The notes: generated from the letters alone by a model not told the origin. A stretch of DNA of 64,000 nucleotides from Candidatus Colimorpha pelethequi (GCA_018064245.1 JAGHVO010000003.1:62001-126000); one strand, 5' to 3'; positions 32,755 through 41,786 are shown, numbered from the stretch's first letter. Numbers and translations are program-made.

Positions 32755-33684
32755 ATGAATATAGTGCAGCAACAAAATACTATTCGTAAGGCATTTCGAT
32801 TGACGGGACCGGGTCTGCATACAGGTAGGACCGTTACCGTGACAGTCAGTCCTGCGCACGAAAATTTTGGTATCGCATTCAGGCGAACAGATAGGTGGAA
32901 TATCGTTACCCAGCAGGCTTTGGCAGATAGTGTGGGAGAGACCTCTCGTGGGACCACGTTGGGGTCGGGGCGCCATACTATAGCCACCATTGAGCATCTA
33001 ATGTCGGCGTTGTATGGCATGGGCATTGACAATGCTTTGGTGGAACTGGATGGAGGCGAGATTCCTATTTTGGATGGTTCTGCGCGACCCTGGGTGCAAC
33101 AAATTGCGCGCGTGGGAGTTGTGTCGCAGGATTCGGCGCGTCAATCCATTGACTTCAAGGAACCGTTGCATTTCGAATTTCCCGCCACGGGTTCCGTTTT
33201 TGACGTAGTGCCCGACGATCATTTCTCGGTTGAGTGTACAATTGATTTCGCCGATAGTGTAATCGGACGCCAGACGGCGACATTGGATGGATTCCAGCAT
33301 TATATCTGCGAGATAGCGCCTTGTCGCACTTTTGTCTTCTTGCATGAGATTGAGCCTTTGCTGCATCTCAACCTGATTAAAGGCGGCAGCTTGGACAATG
33401 CGTTGGTGTTTGTAAACAAAGAACTTAGCTCCAGACAACTGCGTCGTTTGGAGAAGACTTTCCACAAAGATGCCAGCAATTTCATGGTGCACGATGGCGT
33501 GTTGAACACTACTGATCCCTATTTCCCCAACGAGCCGGCGCGGCATAAGTTGCTGGATTTCGTTGGTGACATTCGTCTTGTGGGAAAACCTTTGAACGGC
33601 CATTTTACTATCTACAAACCAGGACACAAGGCAAACAATGCGTTCGCCAAGTTTTTGATGTCGGCCGTTGAAACTCGCAAATGA
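32755..33684 (+). CDS. lpxC: UDP-3-O-acyl-GlcNAc deacetylase LpxC, stand-alone
   Basis: LpxC performs the committed step of lipid A synthesis. The ATG at 32755 is preferred over an upstream TTG, giving 309 residues. The two-domain LpxC fold is visible: RLTGPGLHTGRTVTV at the N terminus; zinc ligand His81 in ATIEHLMSALYGMGIDN; His264 and Asp268 in ARHKLLDFVGDIRLVG; catalytic His291 in KPGHKANNAFAKFL. The protein ends right after this motif. Most Bacteroidota have LpxC fused to a C-terminal FabZ dehydratase (about 460 residues); that domain is missing, with a normal stop and no FabZ remnant before lpxA. Confidence 0.93.
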   Translation: MNIVQQQNTIRKAFRLTGPGLHTGRTVTVTVSPAHENFGIAFRRTDRWNIVTQQALADSVGETSRGTTLGSGRHTIATIEHLMSALYGMGIDNALVELDGGEIPILDGSARPWVQQIARVGVVSQDSARQSIDFKEPLHFEFPATGSVFDVVPDDHFSVECTIDFADSVIGRQTATLDGFQHYICEIAPCRTFVFLHEIEPLLHLNLIKGGSLDNALVFVNKELSSRQLRRLEKTFHKDASNFMVHDGVLNTTDPYFPNEPARHKLLDFVGDIRLVGKPLNGHFTIYKPGHKANNAFAKFLMSAVETRK

Positions 33685-33726
33685 CATTGACTTTTAATGA
33701 ATGTTTATTGATAATTATTGATTTCC

Positions 33727-34512
33727 ATGATACTGTATGATTTGAATCCCAATGCCAAGATTGGCAAGGACGTTACCATCTCTAACTTTACTACGATCAG
33801 CGATGATGTCGTGATTGGCGATGGAACTTGGATCGGTCCCAATGTGACCATCTTTCCAGGTGCCCGCATCGGCAAGAATTGCAAAATTTTCCCAGGCAGT
33901 GTTATCAGCGCCATACCTCAAGACCTCAAGTTTGCAGGTGAATATTCTACCGTGGAGATTGGCGACAACAACGTGATTCGCGAATGCTGCACCATCAATC
34001 GTGGCACCGCCGCCTCTGGCAAGACCGTGATAGGCAACAACAATCTGTTGATGGCGTATGTCCATGTTGCGCATGATTGTGTGGTGGGCGACAATTGCGT
34101 GTTTGCCAACAACGCCACGCTGGCGGGTCATATTGTCGTTGGTGACTATGTCATCTTGGGTGGCAAGACGGCTTGTCTGCAGTTTATCCATATCGGTTCG
34201 CATGTCATCACTGCGGGTGGTTCTTTGGTGGACAAAGACATTCCTCCTTTTGTAAAGGCGGCTCGTTACCCGATCTCTTTCGCTGGCATCAACTCGCTCG
34301 GATTGCAACGTCGTGGATTTTCTTCCGAGACAATTAATAATATTAAGGATATCTATAGATATATATTCCAGAAGGGTCTTTCCATTTCTCATGCCGTTGA
34401 GGAAATTAAGGAACGCTACGGCAACACCGACGAGGGTAAGCAGGTTCTGGGATTTATCGGAAATGCCAATACGGGTTTGATGAAAGGCTATACTTTCATG
34501 AAAAGAGACTGA
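33727..34512 (+). CDS. lpxA: UDP-N-acetylglucosamine acyltransferase LpxA
   Basis: LpxA adds the first acyl chain to UDP-GlcNAc in lipid A synthesis. The ATG at 33727 gives 261 residues. The N-terminal two thirds are left-handed beta-helix hexapeptide repeats (ISDDVVIGDGTWIGPNVTIF, IGDNNVIRECCTINRGT). The catalytic His116 lies in VHVAHDCVVGDNC, and the C-terminal helical domain begins at about residue 190 (NSLGLQRRGFSSETINNIKDI). It follows lpxC by 42 bp; the pair is probably co-transcribed. A bidirectional-looking terminator follows. Confidence 0.95.
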   Translation: MILYDLNPNAKIGKDVTISNFTTISDDVVIGDGTWIGPNVTIFPGARIGKNCKIFPGSVISAIPQDLKFAGEYSTVEIGDNNVIRECCTINRGTAASGKTVIGNNNLLMAYVHVAHDCVVGDNCVFANNATLAGHIVVGDYVILGGKTACLQFIHIGSHVITAGGSLVDKDIPPFVKAARYPISFAGINSLGLQRRGFSSETINNIKDIYRYIFQKGLSISHAVEEIKERYGNTDEGKQVLGFIGNANTGLMKGYTFMKRD

Positions 34513-34536
34513 GATTTTTGTCTATTTACTATACAA

Positions 34537-34570
34537 AAAGGCACACATCATTACGAGTGTGCCTTTCTGT
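34537..34570 (+). terminator. Terminator between lpxA and the wecB-like gene
   Basis: A 10-bp stem (AAAGGCACAC with GTGTGCCTTT), a 10-nt loop and a T-rich tail on the plus strand, with an A-rich 5' flank, allow termination of both convergent operons. Confidence 0.88.
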
Positions 34571-34592
34571 TTTAATAGGTAAGTGTAGTGCG

Positions 34593-35663
34593 CTAATGTT
34601 TTAGCAAATACTCCACGATAGCGTCGCCGGTGTGACCGTCGCCGTAGAGCTTGGCGGAGAAGTCCGCAGGATGCGCAAGCATTGAGTTGACACCTTCGAT
34701 GATGTCGCTGTAGTCGGCGCCGACCAACTTGTTGGCATTCACCTCAACGAGTTCCACCCATTCTGTTTCTTCGCGTAGCGTAACGCATTTTTTCTCAAAG
34801 AAGTAGGCTTCCTTCTGCAAACCGCCACTGTCTGTCATGATCAACTGACTGTGTTGGATGAGATGAATCATCTCGAAATAACCTACAGGATTGATGAATA
34901 GGATGGGGGACTGCTCGAAGTTGAATTTGATTGCCTGCAATTTCGCTTTCGTGCGGGGGTGCAACGGTATGACTATCGGCATTATGTTGTGCGAAATCTC
35001 TTCCAGAGCCTTGAAAATGGTGCCTAAAAGCTGTGGATTGTCGGTGTTTTCGGCGCGGTGTAGCGTGCAGAGAATATAGTCTTTGGGTAGCGCGACGTTA
35101 GGGGCTTTGGCGTGTTGTGCATAATGCAAAGCAGCGTCATACATCACGTCACCGCTACGAACCACGCTGGCATTGATGTTGTCATAACCTTCCAGTTTCA
35201 GGTTCTGCACTGCGGTGTTGGTGGGACAGAAAAGGATATTGCTTACCCTGTCGGTGAGAATGCGGTTGATTTCCTCTGGCATGGACATGTTGAACGAACG
35301 CAATCCCGCCTCCACATGGGCGAGAGGAATGCCCAACTTGCTCGCAGCCAAAGCGCCGGCGAGCGTCGAATCGGTATCGCCATACACCAACAAATAATCC
35401 GGTTTTTCCTTGATGAGAATGCCTTCAATCTGTTCCAACATTCTGCCTGTCATGGCGCCATGTGACATCTGGTTGATGCCGAGGTTGTAGTGCGGATGAG
35501 GAATCTCCATTTCCCGGAAGAACACGTCCGACATATTGGCATCGTAGTGTTGTCCTGTGTGTACGATGATTTCTTCGATTCCGTCATGGTTGGCGATGCT
35601 GCGGCTTACTACGGCGGCCTTTACGAACTGCGGCCTGGCTCCTACGATGGTGACAATCTTCAT
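34593..35663 (-). CDS. Non-hydrolysing UDP-HexNAc 2-epimerase (WecB/WbpI-like)
   Basis: The 356-residue protein has the full epimerase signature: MKIVTIVGARPQFVKAA, the HTGQHYDANMSDVFF loop, VYGDTDSTLAGALAASKL, VEAGLRSFNMSMPEEINR, TLHRAENTDNP, and GGLQKEAYFFEKKCVTLREETEW. It epimerises C2 of UDP-GlcNAc to UDP-ManNAc (WecB) or of UDP-2,3-diNAc-glucuronate to the mannuronate (WbpI). The neighbouring WbpE-, WbpB- and dehydrogenase-like genes on the same strand favour the second reaction. It is the last gene of that operon, and its upstream spacer shows a degenerate 8-bp-period pattern. Confidence 0.88.
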   Translation of the reverse strand: MKIVTIVGARPQFVKAAVVSRSIANHDGIEEIIVHTGQHYDANMSDVFFREMEIPHPHYNLGINQMSHGAMTGRMLEQIEGILIKEKPDYLLVYGDTDSTLAGALAASKLGIPLAHVEAGLRSFNMSMPEEINRILTDRVSNILFCPTNTAVQNLKLEGYDNINASVVRSGDVMYDAALHYAQHAKAPNVALPKDYILCTLHRAENTDNPQLLGTIFKALEEISHNIMPIVIPLHPRTKAKLQAIKFNFEQSPILFINPVGYFEMIHLIQHSQLIMTDSGGLQKEAYFFEKKCVTLREETEWVELVEVNANKLVGADYSDIIEGVNSMLAHPADFSAKLYGDGHTGDAIVEYLLKH

Positions 35664-35731
35664 TAATTTAGTGAATGTTGAATTGTGGGCGATGAACTGA
35701 CAAAAAAGTCATTTTGCTTGATGTCCAATTG

Positions 35732-36853
35732 TCAGTTTAAAAAAGATAGGACTGCATCGATGACCGTCTGACTTTCCGCTTCGGTCATGTAGGGATGGAT
35801 GGGCAGCGAGAGTACGGTCTGCGCCAATAGATGGCTGGTTGGAGTCTCAACATAGTGCTTTGAGTCTTTGAAAGCAGTCTGGTCGCTCATCGTGGTGGGG
35901 TAGTACACCATCGATGGAATGTCGCGACTTTTGAGGAAAGTCTGCAAGGCCGTGCGTTCTGCATTGTCTTTCAGTCTTAGCGTGTATTGAGCCCAGCTGC
36001 TGGTAAAATGCTCAGGAATGCAAGGCGTTATGACTCCTTTCAATTGACTGTCGTAACGATGTGCCACTTGGTTGACCAGCTCCAGTTCCTGTTCGGCGAA
36101 TGCGCGTAGTTTGACCTGAAGAATGGCGGCTTGCAGGGTGTCGAGTCTTGAATTGAGACCGATGCGGATGTTGTCGTATTTGTTAGTTCCCTTTCCGTGA
36201 ACACGGTAAGACGTGATCAAGTCGGCCCATTCATCATTGTTGGTGAACACCGCGCCGCCGTCGCCGTAGCAACCCAGAGGTTTCGCTGGGAAGAACGACG
36301 TCGTTGAGATGTCGCCAAAACTGCAGGCCTTCTGTCCTTTGATGGAACCGCCGAAACCTTGTGCGCCATCTTCCAATAATAATAGATGTTCTTGTTGTGC
36401 GACGGCTTTTATTTGTTCAAAATCTGCGGGCAGGCCAAACAAATCTACGGCGATGATGGCTTTGGGATTCAGTTTGCCTTCCGCCTTGACCGCTTTTATG
36501 GCTTGTTGGAGACTTTTGACATTTATGTTGAACGTCTCGGGCAGCACATCCACAAATACCGGCGAAGCCCCTTCGAGAGCGATGACCTCGGCAGAGGAGA
36601 AGAAGGTGAAGTCGGGCACGAATACGGCGTCGCCAGCGCCTATACCCCAAGCCTTGAGAGCCAGGGTGAGCGCATCAGTGCCGTTGGCGCAGGAAAGGCA
36701 ATGTTTCACCCCTACATATTCGGCTAAAGAAGCCTCCAACTCCTTGACATTTTTGCCCATGATGAAAGCACCCGAAGCTGTTACCTCGGAAATTGCCTTG
36801 TCAATGTCCTGCTTCAGAATTTGATATTGTCTTTTAAGGTCTCTGAATTCCAT
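35732..36853 (-). CDS. DegT/DnrJ/EryC1 aminotransferase, WbpE-like
   Basis: The 373-residue PLP enzyme has the sugar-aminotransferase fold: MEFRDLKRQYQILKQDIDKAI, ANGTDALTLALKAWGIGAGD, LLLEDGAQGFGG (the PLP-binding acid), SFFPAKPLGCYGDGGAVFTN (Schiff-base Lys) and RIGLNSRLDTLQAAIL. WbpE transfers an amino group to C3 of UDP-3-keto-GlcNAc uronate. The role is inferred from its position beside a WlbA/WbpB-type dehydrogenase and the 2-epimerase. A heptamer array lies directly upstream of the ATG. Confidence 0.88.
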   Translation of the reverse strand: MEFRDLKRQYQILKQDIDKAISEVTASGAFIMGKNVKELEASLAEYVGVKHCLSCANGTDALTLALKAWGIGAGDAVFVPDFTFFSSAEVIALEGASPVFVDVLPETFNINVKSLQQAIKAVKAEGKLNPKAIIAVDLFGLPADFEQIKAVAQQEHLLLLEDGAQGFGGSIKGQKACSFGDISTTSFFPAKPLGCYGDGGAVFTNNDEWADLITSYRVHGKGTNKYDNIRIGLNSRLDTLQAAILQVKLRAFAEQELELVNQVAHRYDSQLKGVITPCIPEHFTSSWAQYTLRLKDNAERTALQTFLKSRDIPSMVYYPTTMSDQTAFKDSKHYVETPTSHLLAQTVLSLPIHPYMTEAESQTVIDAVLSFLN

Positions 36854-36856
36854 AAC

Positions 36857-36884
36857 TTTGTGATTTGTGAGCGTTGAGCAGAGG
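36857..36884 (+). repeat. Heptamer array between wbpB-like and wbpE-like genes
   Basis: On the plus strand TTTGTGA, TTTGTGA, GCGTTGA and GCAGAGG run at period 7. On the coding strand the array ends 3 bp before the ATG at 36853. Confidence 0.65.
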
Positions 36885-36892
36885 GGAGAATA

Positions 36893-37858
36893 CTATCGGT
36901 CGAATGGATGAGGACACAGCGGCAGTCTTGCCAGAGGATGGTAGTCGCCTTTTAGTCCGATAGGTTTGCTGTTGCGGATATCGCTGACGATCTGGATGCA
37001 TTGACGGGCGTCTTCCAAGCCAAAACCATTTCCGTTGAGGATGTTCTTGTAACTTTCTGTGTGCAGTTCGGTGAATCCCGAGCTGAATTCAATTTCAGTG
37101 CCTTCCATCTCAATCTTGCGGTAGGTCCGTTTGCCTTCGTCTACCGCCTCTTTGGGCAGCGTGGCGGCGTTGATGCTCAGAAAATAGCGTACTCTGGCCT
37201 GTTTGAAGCGCAGAAAACCTGCGGCGCGGTCGTGCTCGTAAATATGGACGATATTTTCTTGGATGGGACCGAATATCCAAGAGAGCATGTCGTAGAAATG
37301 CACGCCGATGTTTGTAGCAACACCACCCGACTTGTTGCTGTTGCCTTTCCAGGAAGTGTAGTACCAGATGCCGCGAGAGGTGATGTAAGTCAGATCCACG
37401 TCGTAGACCTTGTCTTTGGGCCCCTCTTCAATCTGTTTTTTCCATGCTTGGATGGCTGGATGGAGGCGTAGCTGCAAGATGTTATAGACCTTGTGGCCGG
37501 TTTCCTTTTCCATCAAAGATAGTGCGTCGATGTTCCAAGGGTTGAGCACAAGCGGTTTCTCGCAGATGACGTCGGCGCCGGCGCGGAGTCCGAAGCGGAT
37601 ATGTGCATCGTGCAAGTAGTTGGGAGTGCATACCGACACAAAGTCGAGTTTTTGTGGCGTACGTTGGATACGGTCCACAAAGCGGTCAAAACGTTCATAT
37701 TCGGTGTAGAATGAGCAACCAGGAAAATAACTGTCCATGATGCCTACAGAATCTGATTTGTCGAGCGCAACGATGAGGTTGTTGCCTGTATCTTTGATTG
37801 CCTTGAGGTGGCGCGGGGCGATATAGCCACCTACGCCGATGATACCAAAATTCTTCAT
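36893..37858 (-). CDS. Gfo/Idh/MocA dehydrogenase, WlbA/WbpB-like
   Basis: The 321-residue protein begins MKNFGIIGVGGYIAPRHLKA with GDSVGIMDSYFPG-type segments typical of WlbA/WbpB. It has the CEKPLVLNPWNIDAL motif with catalytic Lys, and NILQLRLHP and GVATNIGVHFYDML. WbpB/WlbA oxidises C3 of UDP-GlcNAc uronate in the route to UDP-2,3-diacetamido-2,3-dideoxy uronates. Gene order (dehydrogenase, this gene, aminotransferase, epimerase) follows the pathway. The C-terminal end is unremarkable. Assignment to this subfamily is strong by local sequence; the product sugar remains inference. Confidence 0.9.
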   Translation of the reverse strand: MKNFGIIGVGGYIAPRHLKAIKDTGNNLIVALDKSDSVGIMDSYFPGCSFYTEYERFDRFVDRIQRTPQKLDFVSVCTPNYLHDAHIRFGLRAGADVICEKPLVLNPWNIDALSLMEKETGHKVYNILQLRLHPAIQAWKKQIEEGPKDKVYDVDLTYITSRGIWYYTSWKGNSNKSGGVATNIGVHFYDMLSWIFGPIQENIVHIYEHDRAAGFLRFKQARVRYFLSINAATLPKEAVDEGKRTYRKIEMEGTEIEFSSGFTELHTESYKNILNGNGFGLEDARQCIQIVSDIRNSKPIGLKGDYHPLARLPLCPHPFDR

Positions 37859-37888
37859 GTATAGTAGATTGATTTTTTGTCAGTGAAA

Positions 37889-39166
37889 TTAGAGTCTTGC
37901 GTCGATAATTTCTTTCGGGAGAATGCCTTTGACATCGTAAACAACGCCGTTGTGGGCTTTCAGTTTCTGGAGGTCGAGGTCCAAAAATTCCTTGTGAGCC
38001 ACGGCCAAGATGATTGCGTCGTATCGTCCGTCGGGAATCTCCTTGACCACGTCGATGCCGTATTCCTTTTTCACATGTTCAGCATTGGCCCAAGGATCCG
38101 CCACGGTGATGTTGGAAGAAAACTCCTCAAGCGTATGGTAGATGTCAACAACCTTTGTGTTGCGGATATCCGGGCAGTTCTCCTTGAAAGTGATACCCAA
38201 AATCAGGAATTTGGCGTCTTTTACCACCAACCCATTCTTGTTCATGCACTTGATGGTTTGGTTGGCGACGTAGGCACCCATACCGTCGTTCAGACGGCGA
38301 GATGCCGACATGATTCGTGGCAGTACTCCATAAACCTGTGCTTTCTGGATGAGGTAGTAAGGATCAACGCTGATACAGTGTCCTCCCACCAAACCCGGAG
38401 AAAGCTTGATGAAGTTCCATTTGCTGGCGGCGGCTTCAATAACGTCATGTGTGTCGATACCCATCGCATTGAAAATCTTGGCCAGTTCATTCATGAAAGC
38501 GATATTCACGTCGCGTTGCGAGTTTTCGATTATTTTCGAGGCTTCGGCAACCTTGATGCTTGGCGCTTTGTGCGTGCCGTTGATAAGCACAGAATTGTAA
38601 ACTTGATCGATAAGATCGGCCACCTCAGGCGTGGAACCTGAAGTCACCTTTTTGATTTTTTCCACCGTGTGCGTCTTGTCGCCGGGGTTGATACGTTCAG
38701 GTGAGTAACCTGCAAAGAAGTCCTTGTTGAATGTCAGTCCGGATACCTTTTCCACTACGGGTAGACATTCCTCTTCCGTTACGCCAGGATATACTGTGCT
38801 CTCATACACCACAATGTCGTCCCTGCCGATGACTTTGCCCACCGTTTCGCTGGCGCCCCATAGAGGCTGCAGGTCTGGACGGTTGTTGTGGTCCACAGGA
38901 GTAGGAACGGCGACAACATAAAAATTGCAGTCACGGATTTCCTCGAGATCTGTTGTGCAGCGGAAACCGTGGTTGTTGATGGCATCCTGCAACAGCTCGT
39001 CCGACACCTCCAGCGTGGCGTCATGGCCTTGCATCAATCCCATTACGCGTGCTGTGTTCATGTCGTAGCCCACAGTCTTGAATTTTGTGGAAAAGAGGCG
39101 GGCGAGAGGCAATCCTACATAGCCCAGTCCAATGACAGCGATTTTTAATTCATTAAGATTTTTCAT
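37889..39166 (-). CDS. UDP-N-acetyl-hexosamine 6-dehydrogenase (TviB/WbpO/WbpA-like)
   Basis: The 425-residue protein has the UDP-sugar dehydrogenase signatures: KIAVIGLGYVGLPLARLFS, GHDATLEVSDELLQDA (typical of the TviB/VipA/WbpO branch), VPTPVDHNNRPDL, ESTVYPGVTEEECLP, AGYSPERINPGDK, KVAEASKIIENSQRD, and the catalytic Cys in PGLVGGHCISVDPYY. The C-terminal domain has ILGITFKENCPDIRNTKVVD. It oxidises C6 of a UDP-HexNAc to the uronate and so can supply the WlbA/WbpB-like enzyme. It overlaps the upstream polymerase gene by 14 bp, so translation is probably coupled. Confidence 0.93.
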   Translation of the reverse strand: MKNLNELKIAVIGLGYVGLPLARLFSTKFKTVGYDMNTARVMGLMQGHDATLEVSDELLQDAINNHGFRCTTDLEEIRDCNFYVVAVPTPVDHNNRPDLQPLWGASETVGKVIGRDDIVVYESTVYPGVTEEECLPVVEKVSGLTFNKDFFAGYSPERINPGDKTHTVEKIKKVTSGSTPEVADLIDQVYNSVLINGTHKAPSIKVAEASKIIENSQRDVNIAFMNELAKIFNAMGIDTHDVIEAAASKWNFIKLSPGLVGGHCISVDPYYLIQKAQVYGVLPRIMSASRRLNDGMGAYVANQTIKCMNKNGLVVKDAKFLILGITFKENCPDIRNTKVVDIYHTLEEFSSNITVADPWANAEHVKKEYGIDVVKEIPDGRYDAIILAVAHKEFLDLDLQKLKAHNGVVYDVKGILPKEIIDARL

Positions 39167-40451
39167 GTATGTCGAATTTGTTTTTATTCTCGAGAGTGAT
39201 TATTTGTGCAGTGAGGCAGTATGCCAAGCAGAAAAACAGCAAACCCAGCTGCCGCTCCAGCACCGATTCAAATAGTGCCGTCACAATAGGGCAGAGCAGA
39301 ATCATTGCGGCGCACAGCACCCATCTGTCGGGGTTTTGGACAACTTTGAACCCTCTGTTTTTGAGCATTACGCCGAAAGGCCAAATTATCATTGCCAGCA
39401 ACAAAGCAAGTCCTGGAATGCCAGTAGTCATCAGGGTGTCGGCGAATTGGTTGTGTGGGTCTTTGGGAGAGAGACGGTGCGTGACCTCATATTCTGAGTA
39501 GTAGCCATTCAGCACAGCGGTGCGGTCGCCTGCTCCAACGCCCCACGGCAAGTTGTCCTTGGCGGCGCGAAGCGCCTTTCCGATGATGAGGAAACGATTG
39601 TCGGAATGGTGCTGTAAAGTCTCTTCCTCGGAGGAAACCATCACAACCGTCTGCCTTGCTTGGCTGTTGGGAATGACATAGTGTGTTCCAATGCCTAACA
39701 ATGTAAAGCCGACTATCAGAACTATTGCGCGCCATATTTTCTTGTGCCATACCAGTTGGTCGAACACGATGATGCCGCCCAGAAGGCAGAGTAGCAGATG
39801 TCCGCCTCGAGAGTTCTTGCAGATGAGAAAACAATAGAGCAGTGCGGCACAGGCGCAGATTGCAATTCTTAGCCACTTGCTGCCATTTTTCCAGGCTACG
39901 ACCACTTCATGATAGAGGAAAGCCAGTCCTGCGGCAAGGTAGATGGAGATGTATGTGTGATGCGTGGAGTCAAATACGTCAGGTTCAAAGAAATAGTCCA
40001 ATGGAAACAGTTCGTTGCGATGTCTGTAAAGTGCCACTCCCGATCGCACCAAAAAAAGTGTCGCCATTGTGGCTGTCATGCACCAAAACAAAATGCGGAT
40101 CCGACGTGTGTCCAGATATTGCATGTCGGAAAAGAGGAATACCAGTGCGAACAATGTTAGAGGAGCCAACTGACCGACCTCTTTCCAACCTGTGGCGGTT
40201 TGGTCCGTCCAAGCCATGCTCAGCAAATACAGGCCCCAGTATGCCACCATTATCCATAAAAATCCTTTTTCGCGGTTGTAGCGTAAGCCCCCGCAACAAA
40301 TTTTTACCAGTGTGTTTGCTACTAACGCTGCGAGACACCAGATGGTGATATGGAAAGAAACGGAGATGGAAGATAAGGCGCACGCCAACAATACCATCTC
40401 GGTCTTGTCGTACCATTTCATCTGTATTTTGGTGTCGGTAATGCTATTCAT
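39153..40451 (-). CDS. O-antigen ligase/polymerase-like membrane protein (Wzy/WaaL superfamily)
   Basis: The 432-residue protein has about ten to twelve hydrophobic segments and the large periplasmic loop typical of Wzy_C family members. The loop (about 260-330) contains the RFLIIGKALRAAKDNLPWGVG stretch and ends in DPHNQFADTLMTTGIPGL, which matches the H-N-x-(F/Y)-L motif region of O-antigen ligases. It either polymerises repeat units or ligates glycan to lipid A; the sequence does not decide which. It is first in the minus-strand operon behind a CGTAACTTTGCAA promoter. Confidence 0.82.
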   Translation of the reverse strand: MNSITDTKIQMKWYDKTEMVLLACALSSISVSFHITIWCLAALVANTLVKICCGGLRYNREKGFLWIMVAYWGLYLLSMAWTDQTATGWKEVGQLAPLTLFALVFLFSDMQYLDTRRIRILFWCMTATMATLFLVRSGVALYRHRNELFPLDYFFEPDVFDSTHHTYISIYLAAGLAFLYHEVVVAWKNGSKWLRIAICACAALLYCFLICKNSRGGHLLLCLLGGIIVFDQLVWHKKIWRAIVLIVGFTLLGIGTHYVIPNSQARQTVVMVSSEEETLQHHSDNRFLIIGKALRAAKDNLPWGVGAGDRTAVLNGYYSEYEVTHRLSPKDPHNQFADTLMTTGIPGLALLLAMIIWPFGVMLKNRGFKVVQNPDRWVLCAAMILLCPIVTALFESVLERQLGLLFFCLAYCLTAQIITLENKNKFDIHEKS

Positions 40452-40590
40452 TCTTTAGTCTGTGTCGGACTGTCATGCCGTTGTTGCGGGTGAAAGTTTG
40501 TTGATGCGTTTGTAAGTTGTTCTTTTTTCGGTGTTTGCTGTAATTAGTATGCCCCAAACGAGACGCTGATCGACACATGTTATAAATTTG

Positions 40591-40598
40591 CAAAGTTA
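40591..40598 (-). promoter_or_regulatory. -7 element of the O-antigen/uronate operon
   Basis: The minus strand reads CGTAACTTTGCAA, containing TAACTTTG with the flanks shared by other promoters here. The leader to the polymerase ATG is about 140 nt. The surrounding 359-bp spacer (40452-40810) holds this and a divergent promoter but no gene. Confidence 0.65.
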
Positions 40599-40727
40599 CG
40601 ATTTTTTTTTATATTTATTATATTAAATATATTTAGGTCTATTCCGCTTCTGTAAAGAGGGCATTGGCTCATCTGTTCGTTGACGTTGGAGGGTGGGATT
40701 GCTTCCCCGCAATAACTTCTTCGAAAA

Positions 40728-40759
40728 TTTGGGTGAACAAAAAAAAACTATTATTTTTG
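40728..40759 (+). promoter_or_regulatory. Promoter of the first licD gene
   Basis: TTTG (40728-40731), a 20-bp spacer and TATTTTTG (40752-40759) match the Bacteroidota promoter. It lies 51 bp before the ATG of the LicD gene. Confidence 0.65.
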
Positions 40760-40810
40760 ACAAACAAAATATACAATCTTGTTTTTCTTAAATATCTTAT
40801 AAATAGATAG

Positions 40811-41677
40811 ATGGCGATAAAGACATTGTTTGAATTGGTGAAAAACAGAGGTGTCGGCGGCACATTGCGTTATGCTACCCTCCGTTGGTTGGGTTTGCGC
40901 GACATCCAAGAGGAGGTCGATACTTTGCATTATTTTCTCAACAAGTATGTGGACATAACCCAGACTCCACCTACTGATGATCCCGATTTGCGCATATTGC
41001 AGCGCTGCGATGTCGAACTACTCGACATCATCGATGCGCTCTGCAAGAAGTATCAACTGCGCTATTGGCTCGACTTTGGCACCCTGTTGGGGGCTGTCCG
41101 ACATCAGGGTTTCATTCCGTGGGACGATGACATGGATATCGCCATGACGCGTGAGGATTACGAGACTTTTTTGCGCGTGGCGCGTAACGACCTCGACAAA
41201 CTCGGCCTGGAAATTCGCCCTTGCGTGTCGTGGGTTGGCATCGGCTACAAGCACGATAGCACTGGCGTATGGGTGGACATCTTCCCATACGACACCTGCG
41301 AGGTCGGCTCCGACTATGAGTCGGGCAGGCTTCGTGCGAAAAATTCCGTGAAACGCACGGGATCCGTTCCGAAAGGGTGGGGCGGCATACAGATGCAGTA
41401 TCTCACCAACAAGGACACCACCATTTTCCGTACCCACAAGACCGATGACGTGTTTCCTCTTGCTTCCGTCACCTTTGAAGGTGGCTCCTATCCCGCACCG
41501 AACCATTCCGACCAGTTTCTCAAGGATCTTTATGGCGCTACCTATATGGATTTCCCGCATAAAGGTATTCTGCACCATGGCAACGATGGTGGCAGCATCA
41601 GTTCGTGGGCGCGTAGCCATGGGGTTGACATGAACGCCATCTATACCGAACTGCAGATGCTTAAAGGTAGATTCTAA
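40811..41677 (+). CDS. LicD family phosphotransferase (copy 1)
   Basis: The 288-residue protein has the LicD core: YWLDFGTLLGAVRHQGFIPW followed by DDDMDIAMTREDYETFL, with the metal-binding aspartates, and VWVDIFPYDTCEV. Near the end FEGGSYPAPNHSDQFLKDLYG matches the family's second conserved block. LicD enzymes transfer phosphocholine, phosphoethanolamine or polyol phosphate from CDP-activated donors to glycans. An N-terminal helical region (1-65) precedes the catalytic part. It diverges from the O-antigen/uronate operon and is the most canonical of the three LicD proteins in the window. Donor and acceptor are unknown. Confidence 0.88.
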   Translation: MAIKTLFELVKNRGVGGTLRYATLRWLGLRDIQEEVDTLHYFLNKYVDITQTPPTDDPDLRILQRCDVELLDIIDALCKKYQLRYWLDFGTLLGAVRHQGFIPWDDDMDIAMTREDYETFLRVARNDLDKLGLEIRPCVSWVGIGYKHDSTGVWVDIFPYDTCEVGSDYESGRLRAKNSVKRTGSVPKGWGGIQMQYLTNKDTTIFRTHKTDDVFPLASVTFEGGSYPAPNHSDQFLKDLYGATYMDFPHKGILHHGNDGGSISSWARSHGVDMNAIYTELQMLKGRF

Positions 41678-41786
41678 CATAATGATTCGTTGTTCGTTAG
41701 TTGAAATTTTGCTTCCGTAGCGATACGTCTCTGTTTCTTTTTGAACTTTTTTTGAGAATCATTGGCGTTATTTATGTCTGAGAAAA

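Noticed and set aside
40452..40810. A small gene or RNA in the divergent spacer of the first glycan block
   Set aside because: Only promoter-like elements and A/T runs are visible; no stable hairpin or frame supports a gene.
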